Assembly (NCBI GenBank): GCA_020629835.1
Contig: JAHDCO010000014.1
Coordinates: forward strand, 7,788 to 49,409
Reading direction: 5' to 3'
Source of the DNA: Granulosicoccaceae bacterium
GTDB taxonomy: Bacteria; Pseudomonadota; Gammaproteobacteria; Granulosicoccales; Granulosicoccaceae
Length of the DNA: 41,622 nucleotides
Positions within the stretch are counted from its first letter, which is position 1; every line of letters starts with the position of its first letter. A program made the translations under genes and the position numbers. Below the pieces are notes generated by a model, which had not been told where the DNA came from, ran no database searches, and saw only the letters and a list, made by a program, of their open reading frames with translations. Below are positions 8,159-15,523 of the stretch, in pieces.

Positions 8159-10768
8159 ATGACCTCAACGTCTGATATTCGCAAGAAGTTCCTCGACTTC
8201 TTCGCCGAACGTGGCCACGAAATTGTTGCCTCCAGCCCACTGGTTCCTAGCAACGACAAAACCCTGCTATTCACCAACGCAGGCATGGTGCAGTTCAAGG
8301 ATGTCTTCACGGGTCTGGATGTGCGCAGCTACAACCGGGCAACCACGTCGCAGCGTTGCGTTCGTGCCGGTGGAAAGCACAATGATCTGGACAACGTGGG
8401 CTACACCGCACGGCACCACACGTTTTTTGAAATGCTCGGCAATTTCAGTTTTGGCGATTACTTCAAAGAGGATGCTATTCGCTACGCCTGGGAATTTTTA
8501 ACCGATGTGCTCGGATTGCCTGAGGAGAAATTGTGGATAACGGTATTCGAAGAAGACGATGAAGCTGAGTCCATCTGGATAAACAAGATGGGTGTGCCAG
8601 CTGAACGCGTTATCCGCATTGGCGCAAAAGACAATTTCTGGATGATGGGCGACACTGGGCCTTGCGGGCCTTGTTCAGAAATTTTCTACGATCACGGCCC
8701 GGAGATCTGGGGGGGGCCTCCAGGCTCTCCGGAGGAAGACGGCGATCGATATATCGAAATTTGGAACCTGGTTTTCATGCAGTACGACCGAACGGCTGAC
8801 GGCGTGATGCATCCGTTGCCAAAGCCTTCTGTTGATACCGGGATGGGCTTGGAACGTATGGCAGCGGTCATGCAGCACGTTAACAACAACTATGAAATTG
8901 ACCTGTTCGACAGCATAATCAAATCGGCTGCAGAAATTATCGGTACCGATGATTTGAGCAACCCGTCATTGAAGGTCGTAGCGGACCATATTCGAAGTTG
9001 CGCTTTTTTAATCACCGATGGCGTCTTACCAGGTAATGAAGGACGCGGGTATGTATTGCGACGCATCATTCGTCGTGCGGTTCGCCACGGGCATAAGTTA
9101 GGTGCGACCGATGCCTTTTTCCATAAACTGGTTGCGCCGCTAGTTGCGGTTATGGGCGAAGCCTACCCTGAGCTGACCAAGGTCGCAGATCATGTCAGTG
9201 AGCAGTTACTGTTAGAAGAACAGCGCTTTGCTAAAACACTCACATCCGGGCTAGCGATACTGGATGCTGAAATTGCTCAGTTGAAATCGGACACCCTGCC
9301 AGGCGAAGTGGTGTTCAAGTTGTACGACACTTACGGATTTCCAGTTGATTTGACGGCAGACATTGCGCGCGAACGCGAACTCAGCGTCGACAACGACGGG
9401 TTTGAAGAACACATGGAAGCCCAGCGCGCCCGTGCTCGAGCCGCCAGTAATTTTGCCGCCGATGTCGCTGCAAACATCAAGAGTTCCGCACAGACTGAAT
9501 TTCTCGGCTACGACAATACGCACAGCGTGTCCGCTGTTGTGGAGTTGTATGTCGACGGTGAACCGGTTGACTCGTGCAAAGCGGGTCAGGCGTGTGTGGT
9601 GGTGTTAGATCAAACACCTTTCTATGCAGAGTCTGGCGGACAAGTCGGAGACACCGGGCAACTCACCACGAATGAAGGCACCTTGGTAGACATTCTGGAT
9701 ACCCAAAAAAGCGACAAGGCGTTTTTGCATTCCGCTCATGTCAGTGCGGGCACACTATCCGTAGGTGATTCCATTGAAGCCTCGATTGACACGCACCGCC
9801 GTAATCGGATTCGCTCGCACCATTCGGCTACTCACTTATTGCATGGAGCGTTACGAGAAGTATTGGGCGTGCACGTGGAACAACGTGGTTCACTGGTCAA
9901 TGACGCACAGCTTCGCTTCGATTTTTCTCACACAGGCCCCATTGATCGGGAACAGCTGACTCGCATTGAGCGGTGGATCGACGAAGAAATTCGCCACAAT
10001 AATCCTTGTGTCATTGAGGAAATGGGCATGCAGGAAGCCTTGGATGCCGGTGCTATGGCGTTGTTTGGTGAAAAGTACGGTGAACGTGTTCGGGTCGTAA
10101 AGCTAGGGCCTAATTCAGTTGAACTGTGTGGCGGGACTCACGTTGGCGCTACCGGGGATCTTGGCGCTGTACGCGTCGTGTCTGAAGGCGGTGTGGCGGC
10201 AGGGGTTCGACGCATTGAGGCCTACAGCGGTGATGCCGCCCTGCAATACAATCAAGCAAACGATGCCACCTTGCGTGATTGTGCTGCACTACTTAAAACC
10301 AGCCCAGCGGACTTATTGTCAAAGCTTGAACAAACGCTAAGCAAAAACAAAGAGCTGAGTCGGGAGGTTGAAAAGCTGTCGGCGAAGTTAAATGCTCAAG
10401 CCGGTAAATCTGTCGCGTCAGGTGCAGAGGACTTGGGCGGAGCGTCGTTTCTGGCTCAGGTGGTACCCGATGCAGACGCCAAGGCGCTGCGCACCGTCGT
10501 TGACCAATTACGCCAGGAACTGCCATCCCACGTGGTTTTACTAGCCAGTGAACACGGCGGTAAGGTGGCACTGATCACGGCCGTTAGCGATAACTTGCAC
10601 ACGCATTTTAAAGCCGGTGATTTAATGAAAACGGCTGCTGCTGCTATGGGTGGGCGTGGTGGTGGCCGTGCCGATTTGGCACAGGGTGGAGCGGATTCGC
10701 TCGACAACATCGATAAAGCAATTTCTGACGTACGTGATTACGTCGTACAGCATATGGGCAAGGGCTAA
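8159..10768 (+). CDS. alaS: Alanine-tRNA ligase
   Basis: Charges tRNA-Ala with alanine. The 869-residue product has the full class II architecture. The catalytic core begins at [18 protein letters not shown] and includes [19 protein letters not shown] and [12 protein letters not shown]. The editing domain has the zinc-binding HHSATH at 554-559 and CGGTH at 657-661. The C-terminal C-Ala domain ends in the glycine-rich [14 protein letters not shown]. The ATG at 8159 gives the usual N terminus. Its TAA stop overlaps the lysC ATG by one base, implying translational coupling. Confidence 0.99.
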   Translation: MTSTSDIRKKFLDFFAERGHEIVASSPLVPSNDKTLLFTNAGMVQFKDVFTGLDVRSYNRATTSQRCVRAGGKHNDLDNVGYTARHHTFFEMLGNFSFGDYFKEDAIRYAWEFLTDVLGLPEEKLWITVFEEDDEAESIWINKMGVPAERVIRIGAKDNFWMMGDTGPCGPCSEIFYDHGPEIWGGPPGSPEEDGDRYIEIWNLVFMQYDRTADGVMHPLPKPSVDTGMGLERMAAVMQHVNNNYEIDLFDSIIKSAAEIIGTDDLSNPSLKVVADHIRSCAFLITDGVLPGNEGRGYVLRRIIRRAVRHGHKLGATDAFFHKLVAPLVAVMGEAYPELTKVADHVSEQLLLEEQRFAKTLTSGLAILDAEIAQLKSDTLPGEVVFKLYDTYGFPVDLTADIARERELSVDNDGFEEHMEAQRARARAASNFAADVAANIKSSAQTEFLGYDNTHSVSAVVELYVDGEPVDSCKAGQACVVVLDQTPFYAESGGQVGDTGQLTTNEGTLVDILDTQKSDKAFLHSAHVSAGTLSVGDSIEASIDTHRRNRIRSHHSATHLLHGALREVLGVHVEQRGSLVNDAQLRFDFSHTGPIDREQLTRIERWIDEEIRHNNPCVIEEMGMQEALDAGAMALFGEKYGERVRVVKLGPNSVELCGGTHVGATGDLGAVRVVSEGGVAAGVRRIEAYSGDAALQYNQANDATLRDCAALLKTSPADLLSKLEQTLSKNKELSREVEKLSAKLNAQAGKSVASGAEDLGGASFLAQVVPDADAKALRTVVDQLRQELPSHVVLLASEHGGKVALITAVSDNLHTHFKAGDLMKTAAAAMGGRGGGRADLAQGGADSLDNIDKAISDVRDYVVQHMGKG

Positions 10769-12006
10769 TGGCCTTTTTAGTTAAAAAATTTGGTGGCACA
10801 TCCGTCGGTACAGTTGAACGCATTCAGCGGGTTGCACAGCAATTAAAAACGGCGAAGGAAGCCGGAGACGACATCGTTGTTGTGGTCTCAGCGATGTCTG
10901 GTGAAACCAATCGTTTGGTGGGCCTGGCAAAAGAGATTCAGCCCTCAACGGTGGATGTGCGTGAGCTAGATGTGCTGTTAGCCACGGGTGAACAGGTCAC
11001 GATCGCTCTTCTGTCGATGGCATTAAAAGCACTGGGCTGCGAAGCCCGTTCGTACACTGGTGGGCAGGTAAAGATACTTACTGATAACGCGCACAGCAAA
11101 GCACGAATTGAATCCATCGACACAGAAAACCTCATGAAAGATGTTCGTGCTGGTTCCATTGTCGTGGTCGCTGGGTTTCAAGGCGTGTGCGCCGATGGCA
11201 GCATCACGACCTTAGGTCGCGGCGGTTCTGATACATCTGCCGTGGCGTTGGCTGCTGCATTAGGTGCTGATGAATGCCAGATATTCACCGATGTCGATGG
11301 TGTCTATACCACTGACCCGCGTGTTGAATCGAACGCACGGCGGTTAGATAAAATCACATTTGAAGAAATGCTGGAAATGGCCAGCCTGGGTTCAAAGGTG
11401 TTGCAAATCCGAGCGGTGGAGTTTGCAGGAAAATACAACGTGCCTTTGCGGGTACTGTCTACCTTTGAGCCTGGTGAAGGCACTTTAATTACTTACGATG
11501 ATGAGGAAACAACCATGGAACAAGCGCTCGTATCGGGCATTGCGTTTAGCCGAAATGAAGCGCAGGTCACTGTCGTTGGTGTTGCTGATCAGCCAGGCAT
11601 CGCCTACAAAATATTAGGCCCCGTGTCTGATTTAAACGTTGAAGTTGACATGATTGTGCAAAACAAAGGCACCGGGGACACAACTGACTTTACGTTTACG
11701 GTTGATCGTAACGACTACACGAAAGTAGTCGATTTCTTGACGGCAAAAAAAGCTGAATTAGCGGCGGATTCTGTCATCGGCAACGACAAAATCGTTAAGT
11801 TGTCCATCGTCGGTGTTGGTATGCGTTCTCATGCGGGTATCGCCAGTCGCATGTTTCGTGCGTTGGCAGAAGCCGGCATCAATCTTCAGTTAATCAGTAC
11901 GTCTGAAATAAAAGTATCGGTTGTTATCGATGAGAAATACCTGGAGCTGGGTGTTCGGGCGCTGCACGAAGAGTTTGAATTAGCCGCCCCCAGTGTTACC
12001 GAGTAA
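10768..12006 (+). CDS. lysC: Aspartate kinase
   Basis: Phosphorylates aspartate, the first step towards lysine, threonine, methionine and diaminopimelate. The 412-residue monofunctional enzyme starts with the signature KFGGTSVG at 7-14. It has the RGGSDTSAVALA motif and IFTDVDGVYTTDPR in the kinase domain, and two C-terminal ACT domains for allosteric feedback (around VTVVGVADQPGIAYKI and LSIVGVGMRSHAGIAS). It overlaps the alaS stop by one base. The order alaS-lysC-csrA is common in gammaproteobacteria. Confidence 0.98.
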   Translation: MAFLVKKFGGTSVGTVERIQRVAQQLKTAKEAGDDIVVVVSAMSGETNRLVGLAKEIQPSTVDVRELDVLLATGEQVTIALLSMALKALGCEARSYTGGQVKILTDNAHSKARIESIDTENLMKDVRAGSIVVVAGFQGVCADGSITTLGRGGSDTSAVALAAALGADECQIFTDVDGVYTTDPRVESNARRLDKITFEEMLEMASLGSKVLQIRAVEFAGKYNVPLRVLSTFEPGEGTLITYDDEETTMEQALVSGIAFSRNEAQVTVVGVADQPGIAYKILGPVSDLNVEVDMIVQNKGTGDTTDFTFTVDRNDYTKVVDFLTAKKAELAADSVIGNDKIVKLSIVGVGMRSHAGIASRMFRALAEAGINLQLISTSEIKVSVVIDEKYLELGVRALHEEFELAAPSVTE

Positions 12007-12063
12007 ACGACTAAAAAAGCACACGCCAATTCGACTTGTCCTGTCATACTGCAACCACGGTTC

Positions 12064-12142
12064 ACTGAGGGACCGCAGTCATTTACAAAAAAGTGCATCC
12101 TCACTGTCGAGCATGCCGCTTCTATGTAAACAAACTGAGGAA
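12064..12142 (+). promoter_or_regulatory. Candidate CsrA binding sites in the csrA leader
   Basis: The leader between lysC and csrA holds two copies of ACTGAGG. The first (12064-12070) is in ACTG-AGGGACCG-CAGT, a small hairpin that would show GGA in its loop. The second (12134-12140) is ACTGAGGA, which overlaps the csrA ribosome-binding site. CsrA proteins bind GGA in loops and at Shine-Dalgarno sites and repress their own translation in E. coli; the same is inferred here. Confidence 0.4.
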
Positions 12143-12152
12143 TTGTTAAGCC

Positions 12153-12377
12153 ATGTTGATTCTGACAAGACGAGTTGGTGAAACGCTGATGATCGGCGAT
12201 GAGGTTACGGTTACCGTTCTAGGTGTTAAAGGGAACCAGATTCGAATTGGTGTGCACGCACCTAAAGACGTAGCAGTGCACAGGGAAGAGATCTACCAAC
12301 GTATTCAGCAAGAGCAGGATGGCTCCGAAGCGGGTGGTTCTGAAAGTGCCAAACAGGTTGAAAACGAAGCCACTTAA
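12153..12377 (+). CDS. csrA: Carbon storage regulator CsrA
   Basis: A small dimeric RNA-binding protein that controls translation and stability of many mRNAs. The 74-residue product has the canonical N terminus [16 protein letters not shown], with Arg6-Arg7 context, and the second RNA-binding strand region [19 protein letters not shown]. The C-terminal tail (from about residue 55) is a longer, Gly/Ser/Glu-rich extension that is commonly variable. A TGAGGAA site precedes the ATG. The gene stands between lysC and the tRNA-Arg/Ser genes, as in other gammaproteobacteria. Confidence 0.98.
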   Translation: MLILTRRVGETLMIGDEVTVTVLGVKGNQIRIGVHAPKDVAVHREEIYQRIQQEQDGSEAGGSESAKQVENEAT

Positions 12378-12410
12378 TTTGTTTTGACGCGGCTGCATCG
12401 CCGAACCTGT

Positions 12411-12443
12411 TTAAGCCTGACAATGCCGACGGCATGGGCTTAA
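12411..12443 (+). terminator. Hairpin downstream of csrA
   Basis: A two-part stem: TTAAGCC at 12411-12417 pairs with GGCTTAA at 12437-12443, and inside it ATGCC at 12423-12427 pairs with GGCAT at 12431-12435. No T-tract follows, so it may be a 3'-end stabilising or Rho-dependent structure rather than a classical terminator. Confidence 0.45.
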
Positions 12444-12481
12444 TAAGGACAAAAGATTCGTCAGTAGTTACTTAGATTTGG

Positions 12482-12510
12482 TTGACGCACGCGATGGTGT
12501 GGGTCATACT
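12482..12510 (+). promoter_or_regulatory. Sigma-70 promoter for the tRNA-Arg/tRNA-Ser pair
   Basis: TTGACG at 12482-12487 and CATACT at 12505-12510 are separated by 17 bp, an ideal spacing. The predicted start at about 12517 is 15 bp before the mature tRNA-Arg. Confidence 0.6.
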
Positions 12511-12531
12511 TCGGATCTTGCAATTGACCAC

Positions 12532-12608
12532 GCGCCCGTAGCTCAGTTGGATAGAGTACCTGGCTACGAACCAGGCGGTCGGAGGTTCGAATCCTTCCGG
12601 GCGCGCCA
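12532..12608 (+). tRNA. tRNA-Arg (anticodon ACG)
   Basis: A complete cloverleaf of 77 nt including an encoded CCA. The acceptor stem pairs GCGCCCG with CGGGCGC, the D arm is GCTC-AGTTGGATA-GAGT, the anticodon stem CCTGG/CCAGG closes the loop CTACGAA with anticodon ACG, and the T loop is TTCGAAT with one G-U pair in its stem. ACG is expected to be deaminated to ICG to read CGU, CGC and CGA. In E. coli tRNA-Ser(GCU) and tRNA-Arg(ACG) genes also follow csrA. Confidence 0.97.
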
Positions 12609-12649
12609 TTTGCAAAACGGCTTTTTTAAAAAGAGCCTGAATACGGTGT

Positions 12650-12740
12650 GGAGAGATGGCTGAGTGGTCGAAAGCGCTCCCCTGCTAAGGGAGTATACGT
12701 TAATAGCGTATCGAGGGTTCGAATCCCTCTCTCTCCGCCA
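12650..12740 (+). tRNA. tRNA-Ser (anticodon GCT)
   Basis: A 91-nt class II tRNA with encoded CCA. The acceptor stem pairs GGAGAGA with TCTCTCC, the anticodon stem CTCCC/GGGAG closes the loop CTGCTAA (anticodon GCT, reads AGC/AGU), a long variable arm pairs TACG with CGTA, and the T loop is TTCGAAT. It lies 41 bp after tRNA-Arg and is probably processed from the same transcript. Confidence 0.97.
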
Positions 12741-12809
12741 ACACACCCAAAGCGTGCTATGTTTCGTAACACACGCGGGTCCGTTCCGCTTCACGCTCCC
12801 TAACTCGCC

Positions 12810-13814
12810 ATGACGCCACACTATCTTGATTCATTGGGTGTGCACGAAGGCAGGGGTCAAGTTCATACCGGCTTCCTGCTTCAAGACACGTTCGCCATGA
12901 TGCCGTTCATCTCATCGCTCGAGCCGATGAGAGCCGCTAACCGCTACAGCGAAAAGCACTTATACAGTTGGCAACTCTTTAGCGAAACCGGTCAGCCTGT
13001 CATAGGCTCAAACGGTTTACCGATGAGTGTTGATGATGCGTTCAGTGATCAATGGAAACTGGACCGTTTGATCGTTTGCGGAGCGCACGATCCTAAAACG
13101 TTGTGTGCACCGGATACCCTACGTGCATTGCGTCGATTCAGCGGCCGAGGGGTTAGAATCGGCGCTCTGGACACCGGTTGCTACATGCTGGCCCGGGCGA
13201 ACCTTATAGGTTCCCGTCGTTGCACTGTGCATTGGGAAAACATGCCCGGTTTTCGACAAGAGTTTCCGCAGTTAAAAGTCTCTAGCGAATTGTTTGAGAT
13301 CGACGGCAATTTGTTTACGTGTTCGGGTGGGCACGCCGCACTCGACATGATGCTAACTATGGTCTCAGAAGATCACGGCCATGAGTTGGCGTCTAAGGCG
13401 GCAGAATTATTCATCCACAGCACCATCAGAAACTCAAACGAGTCCCAGCGCATGAGTGTTGTTGAAAGGGATGGTATTTTTCACCCTAAGTTGGTCAGCG
13501 CCATCGAGCTGATGGAAGCGAACATCGATAACCCCTTACGCAGTGAAGAGCTTGCCAACATTGTCAATCTATCGAAGCGCCAATTGGAGCGACTGTTTCG
13601 TTCGCACCTCGACGCTACGCCCACAATGCATTACCAACAAATCCGCTTGCGTGCTGGCCATAATTTACTGCTCCAGACCAGCTTATCTGTATTGGAGGTA
13701 GCGGACGCCTGCGGCTTTAGTTCGGCAGACCACTTTTCGAAACGATTCCGAGCCTTTTTTGGCCAAAGCCCTACCGATTTAAGGCAGCAACACTTTGGCC
13801 AGCGAAAACGTTGA
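12810..13814 (+). CDS. GlxA-family transcriptional regulator (DJ-1/PfpI-like plus AraC HTH)
   Basis: A 334-residue activator-type protein. The N-terminal DJ-1/PfpI-like sensor domain (about 15-200) keeps a cysteine at the nucleophile-elbow position, DTGCYMLA with Cys124. The C-terminal AraC/XylS DNA-binding domain (about 225-330) has two helix-turn-helix units, SEELANIVNLSKRQLERLF and VLEVADACGFSSADHFSKRFRAFFG. This architecture is shared with GbdR and CdhR, which control glycine betaine, dimethylglycine and carnitine catabolism in Pseudomonas. The next genes are an MttB-like methyltransferase and a DMGDH-like enzyme, so it is inferred to control them in response to a methylated amine. The ligand is not known. 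Confidence 0.85.
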   Translation: MTPHYLDSLGVHEGRGQVHTGFLLQDTFAMMPFISSLEPMRAANRYSEKHLYSWQLFSETGQPVIGSNGLPMSVDDAFSDQWKLDRLIVCGAHDPKTLCAPDTLRALRRFSGRGVRIGALDTGCYMLARANLIGSRRCTVHWENMPGFRQEFPQLKVSSELFEIDGNLFTCSGGHAALDMMLTMVSEDHGHELASKAAELFIHSTIRNSNESQRMSVVERDGIFHPKLVSAIELMEANIDNPLRSEELANIVNLSKRQLERLFRSHLDATPTMHYQQIRLRAGHNLLLQTSLSVLEVADACGFSSADHFSKRFRAFFGQSPTDLRQQHFGQRKR

Positions 13815-13819
13815 AGTGA

Positions 13820-13846
13820 TGTCGCCTTGTCGCAATTGCTAGTCGC
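13820..13846 (+). promoter_or_regulatory. Direct repeats, candidate activator site for the mttB-like operon
   Basis: TGTCGC occurs at 13820-13825 and again at 13828-13833, with a related AGTCGC at 13841-13846. This is just after the regulator's stop codon and about 120 bp before the methyltransferase start. A weak -10 (TATACC, 13855-13860) lies downstream, which would place the repeats over the -35 region, as expected for an AraC-type activator. Confidence 0.45.
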
Positions 13847-13911
13847 GTAAAGACTATACCGACCCTCCTTACCCATCAATAATCAAGATTAGAGGCATAC
13901 AACTGCCCGTT

Positions 13912-13934
13912 GAGAAAGCGACCCTCGCTTTTTC
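13912..13934 (+). promoter_or_regulatory. Terminator-like leader hairpin before the mttB-like gene
   Basis: GAGAAAGCGA (13912-13921) pairs with TCGCTTTTTC (13925-13934) across a CCC loop, with one G-U pair. It ends five bases before the strong AGGAGG ribosome-binding site (13939-13944). The run of five T is inside the right arm. It could stop read-through from the regulator gene or act as a leader element. Confidence 0.5.
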
Positions 13935-13951
13935 GTTTAGGAGGTTTTTCA

Positions 13952-15514
13952 ATGAGTGCAAACCCTAATGTGGCTCGTCGCCGTGGTGCGAGAGCCGCCA
14001 AGCGTGCGCTGCGCGCGGCACCCTTATCCGATGCGGATCGAGCGGTTAGACCCGGCATGTCCGGCGGCGGCTTTCAACCGCTAAAACCCGAGGATTTGTT
14101 AAAGGTCAATGAGGCCGTTATGCACACCCTCGAACATATTGGCTTGTCTCAAGCAATTCCGTCTTGCGTTGACGCGGTGGTTAATGCCGGTGGTACTTAT
14201 AAAGACGGGCGGCTTTACTTCCCAAGATCCATGGTGGAAGACACCTTAGCCAACTGCGCGCGGAACTTCGTTTTGCACGGTCAGGATCCCAAGCACGATA
14301 TGGAAGTCTCCGGCAACAAAGTTTATTTCGGAACTGCCGGAGCGGCGGTTCATATTGTCGATATTGAGAATAAGCATTACCGGGAATCGACGTTAAAAGA
14401 TTTGTATGACATGGCGCGACTGGTCGATGAATTGGATCATATTCATTATTTCCAGCGCTGTTTGGTGGCTCGGGACGTTGATGAGCCTGCCGACATGGAT
14501 TTCAACACCTGTTACGCGGCTGTAAGCGGTACTTCGAAACATGTCGGAACCAGCTGGGTAATGCCCGAGCATGTCGAAGCATCACTGAAAATGCTGCATG
14601 TCATCGCCGGCGGCGAAAAGCAATGGCGAGAGCGCCCCTTTGTAAGTCAATCGAACTGTTTTGTCGTTCCGCCACTTCGCTTTGCTGAAGATGCCTGCGC
14701 TTGCATGGAAGTGGCTGTGCGAGGCGGCATGCCCGTACTGCTGCTGGCCGCCGGTCAGGCGGGGGCTACAAGTCCTGCGGCGTTAGCTGGCAGTGTGGTG
14801 CAGGAGGTGGCAGAGGTATTAGCCGGTTTGGTGTGGGTGAATTTAATGGTGCCTGGGCATCCGGCCATGTACGGCACCTGGCCGTTTGTGTCGGATTTAC
14901 GCACCGGTTCAATGAGTGGCGGTAGTGGAGAACAAGCCGTGTTGATGGCCGCCTGTGGTCAGATGGGTCGTTACTACGATCTTCCCACCGGAATTGCTGC
15001 CGGAATGACGGACGCCAAGTTACCGGATGCGCAGTCTGGTTTTGAGAAAGGTTATACGGTGACTCTGGCAGCACACAGCGGTGCCAATCTTGTTTACGAA
15101 TCGGCCGGTATGCATGCCTCTTTGCTGGGCTGTAGCTATGAATCGATGGTTATCGACAACGACATGCTGGGTGCCATCAACCGCACGGTTCGAGGTATTG
15201 AAGTCAATGACGAAACCTTGTCCCTGGATGCAATAAAAGATGTGTGTGTTGATGGACCTTCTCACTTTCTAGGTCACGGCCAAACTCTGGAATTGATGCA
15301 AAAGGAGTACATCTACCCAGAGGTGGGCGACCGGACAAGCCCTAAGGAATGGGTTGAACAGGGCAAACCAGATCTCATTTCTACCGCACGTAAACGCGTG
15401 GATCAGATCTTAGCGACGCATCATCCTGTGCATGTGTCGGCTGAGGCCGATGCCGCCATTCGAAAAGAATTTAATGTGTTGTTCGAAAAAGCACCCTTGC
15501 AACCTAACAGTTAG
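13952..15514 (+). CDS. MttB-family (trimethylamine methyltransferase-like) protein, non-pyrrolysine type
   Basis: A 520-residue member of the MttB superfamily (COG5598). Archaeal MttB moves a methyl group from trimethylamine to a corrinoid protein and contains pyrrolysine at an in-frame TAG. This reading frame has no internal TAG, so it belongs to the non-Pyl group, which includes glycine betaine, proline betaine and carnitine methyltransferases. Recognisable regions include FGTAGAAVHIVDIE and GSMSGGSGEQAVLMAACGQMGRYYDLPTG (split here by a note: GSMSGGSGEQ then AVLMAACGQM). The start at 13952 is set by AGGAGG seven bases upstream; an earlier in-frame start is not supported. The flavoprotein gene follows after 9 bp. 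No corrinoid-binding partner gene is in the window. The substrate is probably a methylated amine but is not defined by the sequence. Confidence 0.88.
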   Translation: MSANPNVARRRGARAAKRALRAAPLSDADRAVRPGMSGGGFQPLKPEDLLKVNEAVMHTLEHIGLSQAIPSCVDAVVNAGGTYKDGRLYFPRSMVEDTLANCARNFVLHGQDPKHDMEVSGNKVYFGTAGAAVHIVDIENKHYRESTLKDLYDMARLVDELDHIHYFQRCLVARDVDEPADMDFNTCYAAVSGTSKHVGTSWVMPEHVEASLKMLHVIAGGEKQWRERPFVSQSNCFVVPPLRFAEDACACMEVAVRGGMPVLLLAAGQAGATSPAALAGSVVQEVAEVLAGLVWVNLMVPGHPAMYGTWPFVSDLRTGSMSGGSGEQAVLMAACGQMGRYYDLPTGIAAGMTDAKLPDAQSGFEKGYTVTLAAHSGANLVYESAGMHASLLGCSYESMVIDNDMLGAINRTVRGIEVNDETLSLDAIKDVCVDGPSHFLGHGQTLELMQKEYIYPEVGDRTSPKEWVEQGKPDLISTARKRVDQILATHHPVHVSAEADAAIRKEFNVLFEKAPLQPNS

Positions 15515-15523
15515 GAAACGAAT

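Noticed and set aside
12564-12821. 85-codon minus-strand open frame across the two tRNAs
   Set aside because: It is antisense to tRNA-Arg and tRNA-Ser and gives the well-known spurious peptide with RERDSNPR; not a gene.
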